Assembly (NCBI GenBank): GCA_034432795.1 | Contig: DAOUBF010000073.1 | Location: forward strand, 1 to 14,482 | Direction: 5' to 3' | From: DAOUBF01 sp034432795 | GTDB taxonomy: Bacteria > Chloroflexota > Anaerolineae > DSLN01 | DNA: 14,482 nt | Shown here: in pieces, positions 1 through 6,129 of the stretch | How the letters are laid out: each line of letters begins with the position of its first letter | Numbering within the stretch: the stretch's first letter is position 1 | Translations under genes and position numbers: made by a program | The notes under the pieces: model-generated | Database searches by the model: none | Seen by the model: the letters and a program-made list of their open reading frames with translations, nothing else | What the model was told of the DNA's origin: nothing

Positions 1-1
1 G

Positions 2-1330
2 GTTGCGCTGGTCGCCTTCCTGCTCTCATTTGGCCGCTATACCTTCTTCTACACGCTGTTTTATCTGTTCGTGCCGGGCTTCCAACTGTTCCAATCTCAG
101 GAACGCGCTGCATTTATCGTGAGTTTCGCCTTAGCCGTGTTAACCGGCTATGGGATGGCCGCGCTATTGGATAAGCATGAGGCCTGGGCCGAGGACCTGC
201 TCAACCGTATCCGCCGGGGGATGGGCCTGGCCGCTGCTGCTGCTCTCGTGGCCCTGTTCGCCCTGGCCCTGGCCTGGGTGAACGCCGGGCGGACAAACGA
301 TGTCCCACTGGCCGCCCTGCTGGACCCGGCCACGCGGCTGGTGCTCTTCCTGGCGGCGGCCTATGCGCTACTGAACGCACGTCAGGTTCTCACAGAGCGG
401 GCAGGGTCTATGTTTGCGGTCAGCCTGCTGGTCATTGACCTGTTCACCACCCATGCCAACACCAACCTGGTCACGACTCCTCTAGCGGAACTTGGCCCAC
501 CGCATCCGCTGATCGCCCAGGTCCAGGCCGATCCGGGTATCTTCCGCACCTATAATGAGTCGCTGTTACCGGTGGGGTACGGTATGCTGGCGGCACTTGA
601 GGACCTCTCAGGGATCAGCCCTATCTACTTGCAACGCTACGAGGATTTCACCCAACGTGTCCCCCGGCGGCGACGCTGGGAACTGCTTAACGTGAAGTAC
701 GTGTTCACCTGGCGTGGCGAGGTCTCGCGCGCCAGGCTTATCGGCCAGGAAGGGGAAGGCCAGAACACAATTCATCTTCAACAGTTAGACGATCCAGGCG
801 CGCGCGCCTGGATCGTGTACCGCACTGAAACCATCCCCGATGATTCCGCTGCGCTGGCTCGCCTGAGCGATCCCGCGCTTAACGTCAGGCAGGTGGCGAT
901 TGTGGCCGAGCCGGTCTCATTGGGCAAGACAGGCCAAGAGGGGGGCAGCCATCAGGTGGAGATTACAGGCAAACAGGCGGGCTGGCTCTCGCTGGATGTG
1001 GAGACGGACCGCGATGGCCTATTGGTCATCAGCGAGCAAGCCTACCCCGGCTGGCGGGCCTGGCTGGATGGCCGCGAAGTGCCCCTGGTGCGCGCCAACG
1101 TCATCCTCCAGGCCCTCGTTGTTCCCGCAGGCCAGCACCGCGTTGAGGTCCGCTTTGATCCCCTGTCTGTGAAGATCGGGCTGGCAATGACGCTACTGAC
1201 CCTGCTGGTGAGCGGGGGCGGGCTGTTTGGGGCGCTTCGCATCCGAGGGAGGACGGGGGGACGGAGGACAGGCGCGATGGATCGGGCCTCTACACCCTCC
1301 CCCAGCCTCTCTGACACACAACGCCTATGA
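2..1330 (+). CDS. YfhO-family membrane protein, C-terminal part (5' end outside window)
   Basis: The frame is open from the first bases, so this is the 3' part of a longer gene; a GTG at 71 is internal and unlikely to be the start. Visible are hydrophobic segments near the window edge (FGRYTFFYTLFYLFVPGF), at about 120-180, 225-290, 335-375 and 400-440, and 1177-1240. The region from about 1015 to 1170 carries the typical C-terminal YfhO lumenal motif, with SEQAYPGWRAWLDG followed by a PAGQHRVEVRFDP motif. YfhO proteins are large polytopic proteins linked to glycosylation of lipids, teichoic acids or surface proteins; the exact substrate here is unknown. The ATGA overlap with the next gene suggests translational coupling to the GT39 enzyme. 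The last ~30 residues after the final membrane segment (RGRTGGRRTG onward) are low-complexity and encoded by short repeats. A perfect 28-base palindrome lies inside the gene at 789-816. Confidence 0.85.
   Translation, partial: VALVAFLLSFGRYTFFYTLFYLFVPGFQLFQSQERAAFIVSFALAVLTGYGMAALLDKHEAWAEDLLNRIRRGMGLAAAAALVALFALALAWVNAGRTNDVPLAALLDPATRLVLFLAAAYALLNARQVLTERAGSMFAVSLLVIDLFTTHANTNLVTTPLAELGPPHPLIAQVQADPGIFRTYNESLLPVGYGMLAALEDLSGISPIYLQRYEDFTQRVPRRRRWELLNVKYVFTWRGEVSRARLIGQEGEGQNTIHLQQLDDPGARAWIVYRTETIPDDSAALARLSDPALNVRQVAIVAEPVSLGKTGQEGGSHQVEITGKQAGWLSLDVETDRDGLLVISEQAYPGWRAWLDGREVPLVRANVILQALVVPAGQHRVEVRFDPLSVKIGLAMTLLTLLVSGGGLFGALRIRGRTGGRRTGAMDRASTPSPSLSDTQRL
789..816. repeat. 28-base perfect palindrome inside the YfhO coding region
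   Basis: The two 14-base arms, each starting ACGATCCAGG, are exact reverse complements with no spacer; the centre is the alternating GCGCGC at about 800-805. It encodes the DPGARAWIVY region, which is a conserved-looking stretch of YfhO proteins. It could be chance in GC-rich DNA, a protein-binding site, or a dispersed palindrome. The sequence alone does not say which. Confidence 0.8.
1246..1271 (+). repeat. Imperfect GGACGG-type heptamer repeat in the YfhO tail
   Basis: GAGGACGG-like units are repeated imperfectly (AGGACGG, GGGGACGG, AGGACAG). They are the reverse complement of the CCGTCCT unit found in four perfect copies at 2409-2436. They encode the charged tail after the last membrane helix of the YfhO protein. 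Confidence 0.6.
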
Positions 1331-3276
1331 TGAAGAGAACCAGTACCGGGCTTCAGCCCGGTTCCGGCTGGCAGACCTTGATTTTGTGCCTTGGGCTGAT
1401 AGGTTTCGCCTTCGGGCTGCGCCTCTGGCGACTGGATGCACAACCCCTACATGGCGATGAGGCCTTCAGCGTGCTGTTCTCTTCCCACCCTCTGGGGGAA
1501 ATGTTCCAGTCTATGGGAACGACCGAGCCGAATCCACCGTTGTACTGGCTGACGTTGCGCGCCTGGATGAGCCTGGCCGGTCAGAGCGAGTTTGCCATCC
1601 GCTTCCTCTCCGTCCTCTTCAGCACCGTGACGGTGGCCTTGCTCTACTCCTTCGGGCAGCGCCTGTTCGGCTGGCGCATTGCTGTGCTTATGGCCTTCCT
1701 GGGGGCTATTAACCCCTTCTACCTGTGGTACGCACAGGAGACGCGGATGTATACGATGGTAGCTGCGCTGAGCCTGGCTTCGTTGGTATTTTTTCTGATG
1801 TGGGGGCAGCCTGGCCAGGCCGGCCGTCGCAGTCGCATCGGCCTGGTCGTGACAACGGTCCTGGCACTCTACACACATTACTTCGCGGCGCTTACCTGGC
1901 TGGTTCAGAATATCCTCTTCTGCCTGACGCCCGGATGGCGGAGTACATTGAGAACCTGGCTGCGCATCCAGGCGATAAGCGTCGCCCTCTTCGCACCATG
2001 GCTGGTGTTTGTCGCGCCTTCCCTGATCACGCACGAGAAGGCATGGATTGCCCCTATCAGCCTGGGCGCAATGATTGAGCGGGTAATCACAGTTTACGGC
2101 CTGGGCACGACGCTACCTGAGGCGATGGCGCAACCCTTGTGGATCGCCTTCCTTCTCCTCGTCCTGGTCGGCCTGACCTCTGCCTTCATGTCCGCCCGTC
2201 GCAGTTCCGGCCACCGGGTACCAGGCTACCCGGTACCCGTGGCTCTCAGCCCGGTTCTTATCGTGGGGCTGATCCTGCTTATTCCGCTGCTGGTTATCTA
2301 TCTCATTTCCCTGCGCCGCCCGGCATTCCATGAGCGTTACCTGATCGGGATCGTGCCTGCCTACCTGGCCCTGCTGGCCCTGGGCATCGCCGCGCCCTAT
2401 GCTGTAATCCGTCCTCCGTCCTCCGTCCTCCGTCCTCTAACCAGCGGCCTGGCCCTGGCGCTGGTACTCTATGGCAGCGCTCAAAGTCTCTATCATTACC
2501 ATTACGACCCGGCGTTTGCCAAAGCGCCCGATTGGCGCGGGCTGGTGCGTGGCCTGCAGGCGCGGATGGCCCCTTCTGACCTAGTGATCCAGAACTACCC
2601 GGACCCGGCACTGCCTTATTACCTCGGCCCCAGCCGCTCAATTGCCCTGCCAGCGCGCAACCCCATTGATCCCCTCGCCGAGCATCAGACGTTGCGTGCC
2701 GTGCTGGATACCTACGACCATGTCTGGTTCTTGCCCGATGGAGGCTTAAGCTGGGACCCGGGAGGCTTTATCAGGGATTGGCTGGACAGGCGCGCCGAGC
2801 GCGTCTGGGAAGGCTATATCGCCGGCTTTGAGGTCATCGCTTATCGTCGCGCCCCGCCGCCTACGCCCTCGCACCCCATGGATTGGCGGCTGGGCGAGAG
2901 CATCCGGCTGGCCGGCTATGACTTTGAGCCGGTGGGGCGCCGGGGGGAATATCGCCTGAGCCTGTATTGGGCCTGCCTGGCGCCGGTGGACACGGCCTAC
3001 AGCGTCTTCACCCATGTCCTGGATCGCACAGGTCAGCTTGTGACCCAGCACGACAGTTGGCCACAACAGGGCGCTTTCCCAACATCTATCTGGCTGCCCG
3101 GTGACATCATCCGCGACGAGCATCCACTGACCCTCCCCGCATCTCTGCCCTTATCCGATCTGACTATTGAGGTAGGCTTATACGAAGCGGAGAGCGGGCA
3201 GCGGCTGCCCGTGTTCACCCCGGATGGGCAGCGCATCGTTGGCGATCAGATTTTCATCCGTTACCCGTTCAACTGA
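1327..3276 (+). CDS. GT39-type membrane glycosyltransferase (ArnT/PMT-like)
   Basis: This 649-residue polytopic protein is probably a polyprenyl-phosphate-sugar-dependent glycosyltransferase of the inner membrane. After the first helix (about 17-33) comes HGDEAFS (residues 42-48), matching the catalytic acidic residue in the first extracytoplasmic loop of GT39 enzymes. EPNPPLYW (67-74) and YAQETRMY (135-142) are also typical of this superfamily. About nine or ten further helices run to residue ~385. A soluble C-terminal part follows (about 395-649), with a last beta-rich module (IRLAGYDF, SLYWACLAP, VFTHVLD, IEVGLYE) that I take as a carbohydrate-related or accessory beta-sandwich. The ATG overlaps the stop of the YfhO gene. 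Short repeats lie at the N-terminus and in two loops between helices, and a 7-base tandem repeat could make the gene prone to frameshifts. The 3' end overlaps the THEP1 gene on the other strand by 16 bases. Substrate is unknown. Confidence 0.9.
   Translation: MMKRTSTGLQPGSGWQTLILCLGLIGFAFGLRLWRLDAQPLHGDEAFSVLFSSHPLGEMFQSMGTTEPNPPLYWLTLRAWMSLAGQSEFAIRFLSVLFSTVTVALLYSFGQRLFGWRIAVLMAFLGAINPFYLWYAQETRMYTMVAALSLASLVFFLMWGQPGQAGRRSRIGLVVTTVLALYTHYFAALTWLVQNILFCLTPGWRSTLRTWLRIQAISVALFAPWLVFVAPSLITHEKAWIAPISLGAMIERVITVYGLGTTLPEAMAQPLWIAFLLLVLVGLTSAFMSARRSSGHRVPGYPVPVALSPVLIVGLILLIPLLVIYLISLRRPAFHERYLIGIVPAYLALLALGIAAPYAVIRPPSSVLRPLTSGLALALVLYGSAQSLYHYHYDPAFAKAPDWRGLVRGLQARMAPSDLVIQNYPDPALPYYLGPSRSIALPARNPIDPLAEHQTLRAVLDTYDHVWFLPDGGLSWDPGGFIRDWLDRRAERVWEGYIAGFEVIAYRRAPPPTPSHPMDWRLGESIRLAGYDFEPVGRRGEYRLSLYWACLAPVDTAYSVFTHVLDRTGQLVTQHDSWPQQGAFPTSIWLPGDIIRDEHPLTLPASLPLSDLTIEVGLYEAESGQRLPVFTPDGQRIVGDQIFIRYPFN
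1345..1362. repeat. Short palindrome (ACCGGGCT-TC-AGCCCGGT) at the start of the GT39 gene
   Basis: Two perfect 8-base arms flank a 2-base centre. It encodes residues 7-12 (TGLQPG), just before the first membrane helix. It resembles small GC-rich palindromic elements scattered in many bacterial genomes. Because it lies 18 bases after the start codon, the hairpin might also affect translation initiation. Confidence 0.7.
2211..2242. repeat. Inverted repeat (GGGTACC/GGTACCC) in a loop of the GT39 gene
   Basis: GGGTACC at 2216-2222 and GGTACCC at 2232-2238 form a stem with a 9-base loop; CCAC at 2211-2214 and GTGG at 2239-2242 extend it with one bulged base. It encodes GHRVPGYPVPV, a hydrophilic loop between two membrane helices (residues ~297-307). 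Confidence 0.7.
2409..2436 (+). repeat. Four perfect tandem copies of the 7-base unit CCGTCCT in the GT39 gene
   Basis: The four units run 2409-2415, 2416-2422, 2423-2429 and 2430-2436 without mismatch. They encode RPPSSVLRP in a loop between membrane helices (residue ~361 onward). As the unit length is not a multiple of three, gain or loss of one copy would shift the frame and truncate the protein. Confidence 0.9.
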
Positions 3277-3776
3277 TCCAGGAGAGCCTGGACCAACCTG
3301 TCGCGGTTCTCCACCGTGACCGGGATCAGCCGGACATCGGGCCGGGCTTTGAGCGCATCGGCCCAGGGGTGCGGCTTAGACAGAATCGTCCCCACCACCG
3401 GCATGGGGCTATCCAATGCAGCCAACACCGCCTCCCGAAACGCTGCCGAGAACAACTCCATCTTACCGATCTCATCTACGACGACGATCTGAGCGCGGGC
3501 TATCGCCCTCCATAGCGCCTGGACACCGACCCGTTCAAAGGTGGCCACATCTACGCCATACTTGCCCACACGCGGTGGGCCGGGAAAGTGCACCGAGGAG
3601 AGCAGGGCCTCCTCGCCATCCAGCGTCACAATGCGGAAACCGATGCGTTCGCCGCCGGAACGCACCTCTTCGGTGTAGAAGCCACCCGCGCGGGGCACCA
3701 GCCGCTCCGCCACCCGGCGGATGATGGTGGTCTTGCCCACGCGCGGTGGGCCGGTGAGGAGGATCGCATGCGCCAC
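3261..3776 (-). CDS. THEP1-type nucleoside triphosphatase (P-loop NTPase)
   Basis: The 171-residue product fits the usual THEP1/NTPase family length of 170-190. The Walker A motif GPPRVGKTT is at residues 9-17 and the Walker B is VVVDEIGKMEL at 98-108, where DE-GKMEL is characteristic of this family. The GGFYTEEV (31-38) and RVGKYGVDV (69-77) motifs also match. Family members hydrolyse ATP, GTP and other NTPs in vitro; the cellular role is not settled, and homologues are frequent in archaea and thermophilic bacteria. The start is a GTG at 3776, with weak upstream GGGG and GAGG signals and no strong Shine-Dalgarno sequence. It converges on the GT39 gene and overlaps its last 16 bases. It stands alone on this strand, with no clear co-transcribed partner. 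Confidence 0.92.
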   Translation of the reverse strand: MAHAILLTGPPRVGKTTIIRRVAERLVPRAGGFYTEEVRSGGERIGFRIVTLDGEEALLSSVHFPGPPRVGKYGVDVATFERVGVQALWRAIARAQIVVVDEIGKMELFSAAFREAVLAALDSPMPVVGTILSKPHPWADALKARPDVRLIPVTVENRDRLVQALLDQLNG

Positions 3777-3818
3777 AGCCTCGTTACCCCTTTGAACGGG
3801 ACACCGTTACCCAGCCCT

Positions 3819-3965
3819 TTACCTGGGGCGCAGCGCCTCTCGCCACTGCCACAGGACGCACCGCGTCGCCAGGAAACGCCTGCCCAACCACTGCAGATTG
3901 TAATCCACCACTGGCGAGGTGTACAACACGGTGTGGGCGAAACCCAGGAACAGCGGTCCAGGCGC
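3819..3965 (-). pseudogene. Possible tail remnant of an unidentified gene upstream of the THEP1 gene
   Basis: A 48-codon open stretch on the minus strand, bounded upstream by TGA at 3966-3968 and ending in TAA at 3819-3821, has no good start. It reads like the C-terminus of a real protein (LFLGFAHTVLYTSPVVDYN, then NLQWLGRRFL). It is 42 bases upstream of the THEP1 start. I do not recognise the family. An alternative minus-strand reading at 3784-4026 (80 residues, ATG start, ending 7 bases before THEP1) has low-complexity, shadow-like composition and is less convincing. Both could be noise. Apart from this and the promoter at 4035-4063, the stretch 3777-4134 shows nothing I can assign. Confidence 0.25.
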
Positions 3966-4034
3966 TCACGAGGGGCATATCAGGCTTTGTCCTCCGATGC
4001 GCGCCCGACAGCGCCAGCGTACGCACATGTCCTG

Positions 4035-4063
4035 TTGCTGTCTATTGAAACTGCGATTATAAT
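4035..4063 (+). promoter_or_regulatory. Probable sigma-70-type promoter for the TPR-uroD-like-rsmD-M20 operon
   Basis: A perfect -10 box TATAAT at 4058-4063 follows TTGCTG at 4035-4040 with a 17-base spacer. A second TTGAAA at 4045-4050 is too close to serve as -35. The predicted start of transcription near 4070 leaves about 65 bases before the GTG at 4135, which has its own Shine-Dalgarno sequence. Confidence 0.6.
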
Positions 4064-4122
4064 CAGGCCGATGATGATAATCACACCAGACAGAGGGATC
4101 GTTCTATCCAGTTATGTGCATC

Positions 4123-4128
4123 AGGAGG
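4123..4128 (+). promoter_or_regulatory. Shine-Dalgarno sequence AGGAGG that sets the TPR gene start
   Basis: AGGAGG lies exactly 6 bases before GTG 4135. An in-frame ATG at 4114 would lie upstream of this site and lacks its own, so the GTG is preferred. Confidence 0.8.
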
Positions 4129-4134
4129 GCGCGC

Positions 4135-4515
4135 GTGGCATCGCAAACACAAACTGCAAGCCAGGCAGAACTGGCGTTGGAAAAGTACCGGCAGGCGGCT
4201 GCCGCCAACCCGGAGAGCGCAGAGGCCCTGAGTAACCTCGGTTGGGGCTACTATGGCGTGCGCCAGTACGCAGAGGCGATCCGCGCCTTTGAGCAAGCGC
4301 TCGCGCTTCAGCCCGACTTCATGGACGCCCAATGGGGGCTGGCGCTGGCGCTCAAAGAAGCCGGGCAGCGTGAACAAGCGATCGCGGCGTTCAACCGCGT
4401 GCTCAGCCTGCTCCCCACGATGGGCGAAGAGAGCAAAGACCGGGCGGCCATTCTCAAGCGCCAGGCTGAGTACCACCTCCACACCTTACGCAGCGCGCCT
4501 GAGCAGGTGAAATAG
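4135..4515 (+). CDS. TPR-repeat protein (126 residues)
   Basis: This small soluble protein consists almost entirely of tetratricopeptide repeats. Units are recognisable around residues 13-30 (EKYRQAAAANP), 34-66 (NLGWGYYGVRQYAEAIRAFEQALALQP) and 68-101 (MDAQWGLALALKEAGQREQAIAAFNRVLSLLP), followed by a helical tail rich in Lys, Glu and Arg. TPRs are protein-protein interaction scaffolds; no enzymatic motif, signal peptide or membrane segment is present, so it is probably a cytoplasmic adaptor. The start is GTG 4135 because of the ideally spaced AGGAGG; an ATG at 4114 would add seven residues. It heads a run of four same-strand genes, and the next begins 12 bases after its stop. Its specific partner cannot be read from the sequence. 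A second TPR protein lies at 10778-11266. Confidence 0.9.
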   Translation: MASQTQTASQAELALEKYRQAAAANPESAEALSNLGWGYYGVRQYAEAIRAFEQALALQPDFMDAQWGLALALKEAGQREQAIAAFNRVLSLLPTMGEESKDRAAILKRQAEYHLHTLRSAPEQVK

Positions 4516-4527
4516 GCCACAGCGCGT

Positions 4528-5535
4528 ATGTCATCCATGAACAAGCGAGACCGATTGGAAGCCACCCTCCACGGCGCGCCGGTGGACCGTGTCCCTGTCT
4601 CCCTGTGGCGGCACTGGCCGGGGGACGATTACCGCCCGGAGGACCTGGCGGCGGCGACTGTGGCCTTCCAGCGCCAGTATGATTTTGACTTCATCAAAGT
4701 AACGCCGGCCTCCAGCTTCTGCATTGAGGACTGGGGCGCCCAGGACCGCTGGCTGGGCAACGAAGAAGGCACCCGCGACTATATCGCCTACCCCATCGCC
4801 CAGCCGGAGGACTGGGCCAGATTAAAGGTTCTGGACCCGCGCCAAGGGGCGCTGGGCCGCCAGATCCGCTGCCTGGAGTTGATCCGTGAGGCGGTCGGCG
4901 ACGAGGTCCCCTTCATTCAAACCATCTTCAGCCCGCTGGCCCAGGCCAAGAACCTGGTCGGCGAGGAGGCCCTCATCGTCCACCTGCGCCGCTACCCAGA
5001 CGCCCTCCACGCCGGGCTGGAGACGATCACGCAAACGACGATCCGCTTCATTGAAGCCATCAAACCGACCGGTATCGCGGGCATTTTCTATGCCGTCCAG
5101 CATGCCAGCTACAGCCTGCTGAGCGAAGCCGAATACAGCCTGTTCGGCGAGACCTACGATCTGCGCATCCTGGCGGCGGCCAGCGACCTGTGGTTCAACG
5201 TGCTGCATCTGCACGGCAACGAGGTCATGTTTGATCTGGTCTGCGGCTATCCCGTGCATGTCCTCAACTGGCATGATCGGGAGACACCCCCCTCGCTGCG
5301 CGAAGGCCAGGCCCGCTTCCCCGGCGCCGTGCTGGGCGGCATCCGCCAGATAGAGACGCTTGTGCGCGGCAGCCCGGCCCAGGTCAGGGCCGAAGCCACT
5401 GAAGCTATCACACAGACCGGAGGCCGCCGCTTCATCCTGGGCACCGGCTGCGTCACCCCCATCATCACGCCGACCTCCAACATCCGGGCAGCACGGGAGG
5501 TGGTGGAGGCGTCAAGCGCCAAACGTGAAACGTAA
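4528..5535 (+). CDS. Uroporphyrinogen decarboxylase-superfamily protein (methyltransferase-like)
   Basis: The 335-residue TIM-barrel-type protein has the general URO-D fold pattern: N-terminal RLEATLHGAPVDRVPVSLWRHW, central FIQTIFSPLAQAKNLVG, and C-terminal FILGTGCVTPIITPTSNIRAA. It lacks the PVWxMRQAGR signature of true HemE. It is therefore more likely one of the broad MtaA/CmuA-like or uncharacterised members than a haem-pathway enzyme. Corrinoid-dependent methyltransferases of this superfamily bind zinc by His-X-Cys and a later Cys; here H227-L-H229 and C308 stand at similar places, so a His/His/Cys site is possible (inference). No corrinoid protein or other methyltransferase component is next to it. 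The start could be ATG 4528 or 4537; neither has a clear ribosome site, and coupling to the TPR gene 12 bases upstream is likely. The last residues (SSAKRET) are encoded by the repeat at 5510-5573. Confidence 0.85.
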   Translation: MSSMNKRDRLEATLHGAPVDRVPVSLWRHWPGDDYRPEDLAAATVAFQRQYDFDFIKVTPASSFCIEDWGAQDRWLGNEEGTRDYIAYPIAQPEDWARLKVLDPRQGALGRQIRCLELIREAVGDEVPFIQTIFSPLAQAKNLVGEEALIVHLRRYPDALHAGLETITQTTIRFIEAIKPTGIAGIFYAVQHASYSLLSEAEYSLFGETYDLRILAAASDLWFNVLHLHGNEVMFDLVCGYPVHVLNWHDRETPPSLREGQARFPGAVLGGIRQIETLVRGSPAQVRAEATEAITQTGGRRFILGTGCVTPIITPTSNIRAAREVVEASSAKRET

Positions 5536-5573
5536 TCTTTACGTTTGGCGCTTGACGTTTGACGTTTAACGTA
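5510..5573. repeat. 17-bp perfect inverted repeat plus ACGTTTG-type short repeats at the uroD-like/rsmD junction
   Basis: Arms at 5510-5526 and 5541-5557 are exact 17-base reverse complements around a 14-base loop. A second, competing stem pairs AAACGTA (5528-5534) with TACGTTT (5540-5546). The right arm runs into further ACGTTTG/ACGTTTA copies up to 5573, next to the rsmD ATG at 5575. The left arm encodes the end of the uroD-like protein. The hairpin could act as a weak terminator or attenuator, although the following T-rich stretch (GTTTGACGTTTAACG) is not a clean T-run. A dispersed repeat is the other reading. Confidence 0.8.
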
Positions 5574-5574
5574 C

Positions 5575-6129
5575 ATGCGCGTCATCTCAGGTATCGCCAA
5601 GGGGCGTCGCCTGCGGCCTGTCCCAGGCGACGTGACCAGGCCGATCAGCGACCGGGTGAAAGAGGCCCTGTTTGACATCCTGGGCGATGATGTCGTGGGC
5701 GCCGACGTGCTGGACCTGTTTGCGGGCACGGGCAGCGTGGGGATTGAGGCGCTGAGCCGGGGCGCACGCCGCGCCGTGTTTATTGAGAGCCATCGCGACG
5801 CCATCGCCACCATCCAGGCCAACCTGAAGCTCACCGGCCTGGCCGCACGTGCCGAGGTCATCCGCACGGACGTTTTTATCTATCTGGCGAACGACCCGCG
5901 CCAGTCCTTCCATATCATCTACATTGCCCCGCCGCAGTATCAGGGGCTGTGGGCGCGAACGCTGAAGCTGTTGGATGCCCGCCCTGGCTGGTTGGCCGAG
6001 GATGGCGTCGCCATCGCCCAAATCCATCCCAAAGAATACGAACCCCTGGCGCTGGCCAACCTGGACCTGGTGGACCAGCGGCGCTATGGGAGCACCATGC
6101 TATGCTTTTATGAGAGGAGAGCGCAGTGA
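5575..6129 (+). CDS. rsmD: 16S rRNA (guanine966-N2)-methyltransferase RsmD
   Basis: The 184-residue length is typical for RsmD, which methylates G966 of 16S rRNA in the small subunit using S-adenosylmethionine. The N-terminus MRVISGIAKGRRL and TRPISDRVKEALFDIL (21-36) are family signatures. The SAM-binding motif I is DVLDLFAGTGSVGIEAL (44-60), followed by the acidic E71. Motif IV, usually (D/N)PPY, reads IAPPQYQG at 117-124, so the Asp/Asn is replaced by Ala118. My recollection is that Chloroflexota homologues often show APPQY, so this may be a lineage variant and not an inactive enzyme. No Shine-Dalgarno sequence is visible before the ATG; the region is repeat-derived. The stop overlaps the GTG of the M20 peptidase gene by four bases, indicating one transcript. 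Confidence 0.93.
   Translation: MRVISGIAKGRRLRPVPGDVTRPISDRVKEALFDILGDDVVGADVLDLFAGTGSVGIEALSRGARRAVFIESHRDAIATIQANLKLTGLAARAEVIRTDVFIYLANDPRQSFHIIYIAPPQYQGLWARTLKLLDARPGWLAEDGVAIAQIHPKEYEPLALANLDLVDQRRYGSTMLCFYERRAQ

Noticed and set aside
3559..3754. The peptide GPPRVGK occurs twice in the THEP1 protein (residues 9-15 and 66-72), with a near-identical DNA stretch of about 20 bases.
   Set aside because: The first is the Walker A motif and the second the family RVGKYGV motif; both are expected at those places, so a duplication is not needed to explain it.
3784..4026. 80-codon minus-strand frame with ATG, ending 7 bases before the THEP1 start.
   Set aside because: Composition is low-complexity Ala/Gly/Val/Arg without motif or ribosome site; another frame of the same DNA looks more protein-like.
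4045..4063. TTGAAA followed by TATAAT as a promoter pair.
   Set aside because: The spacer is only 7 bases; TTGCTG at 4035 with 17 bases is the better -35.
3588..4235. Long open reading frame on the plus strand (215 codons) across the THEP1 gene and the gap after it.
   Set aside because: It is antisense to a clear THEP1 gene, has no recognisable domain, and its composition is that of a GC-rich shadow frame.
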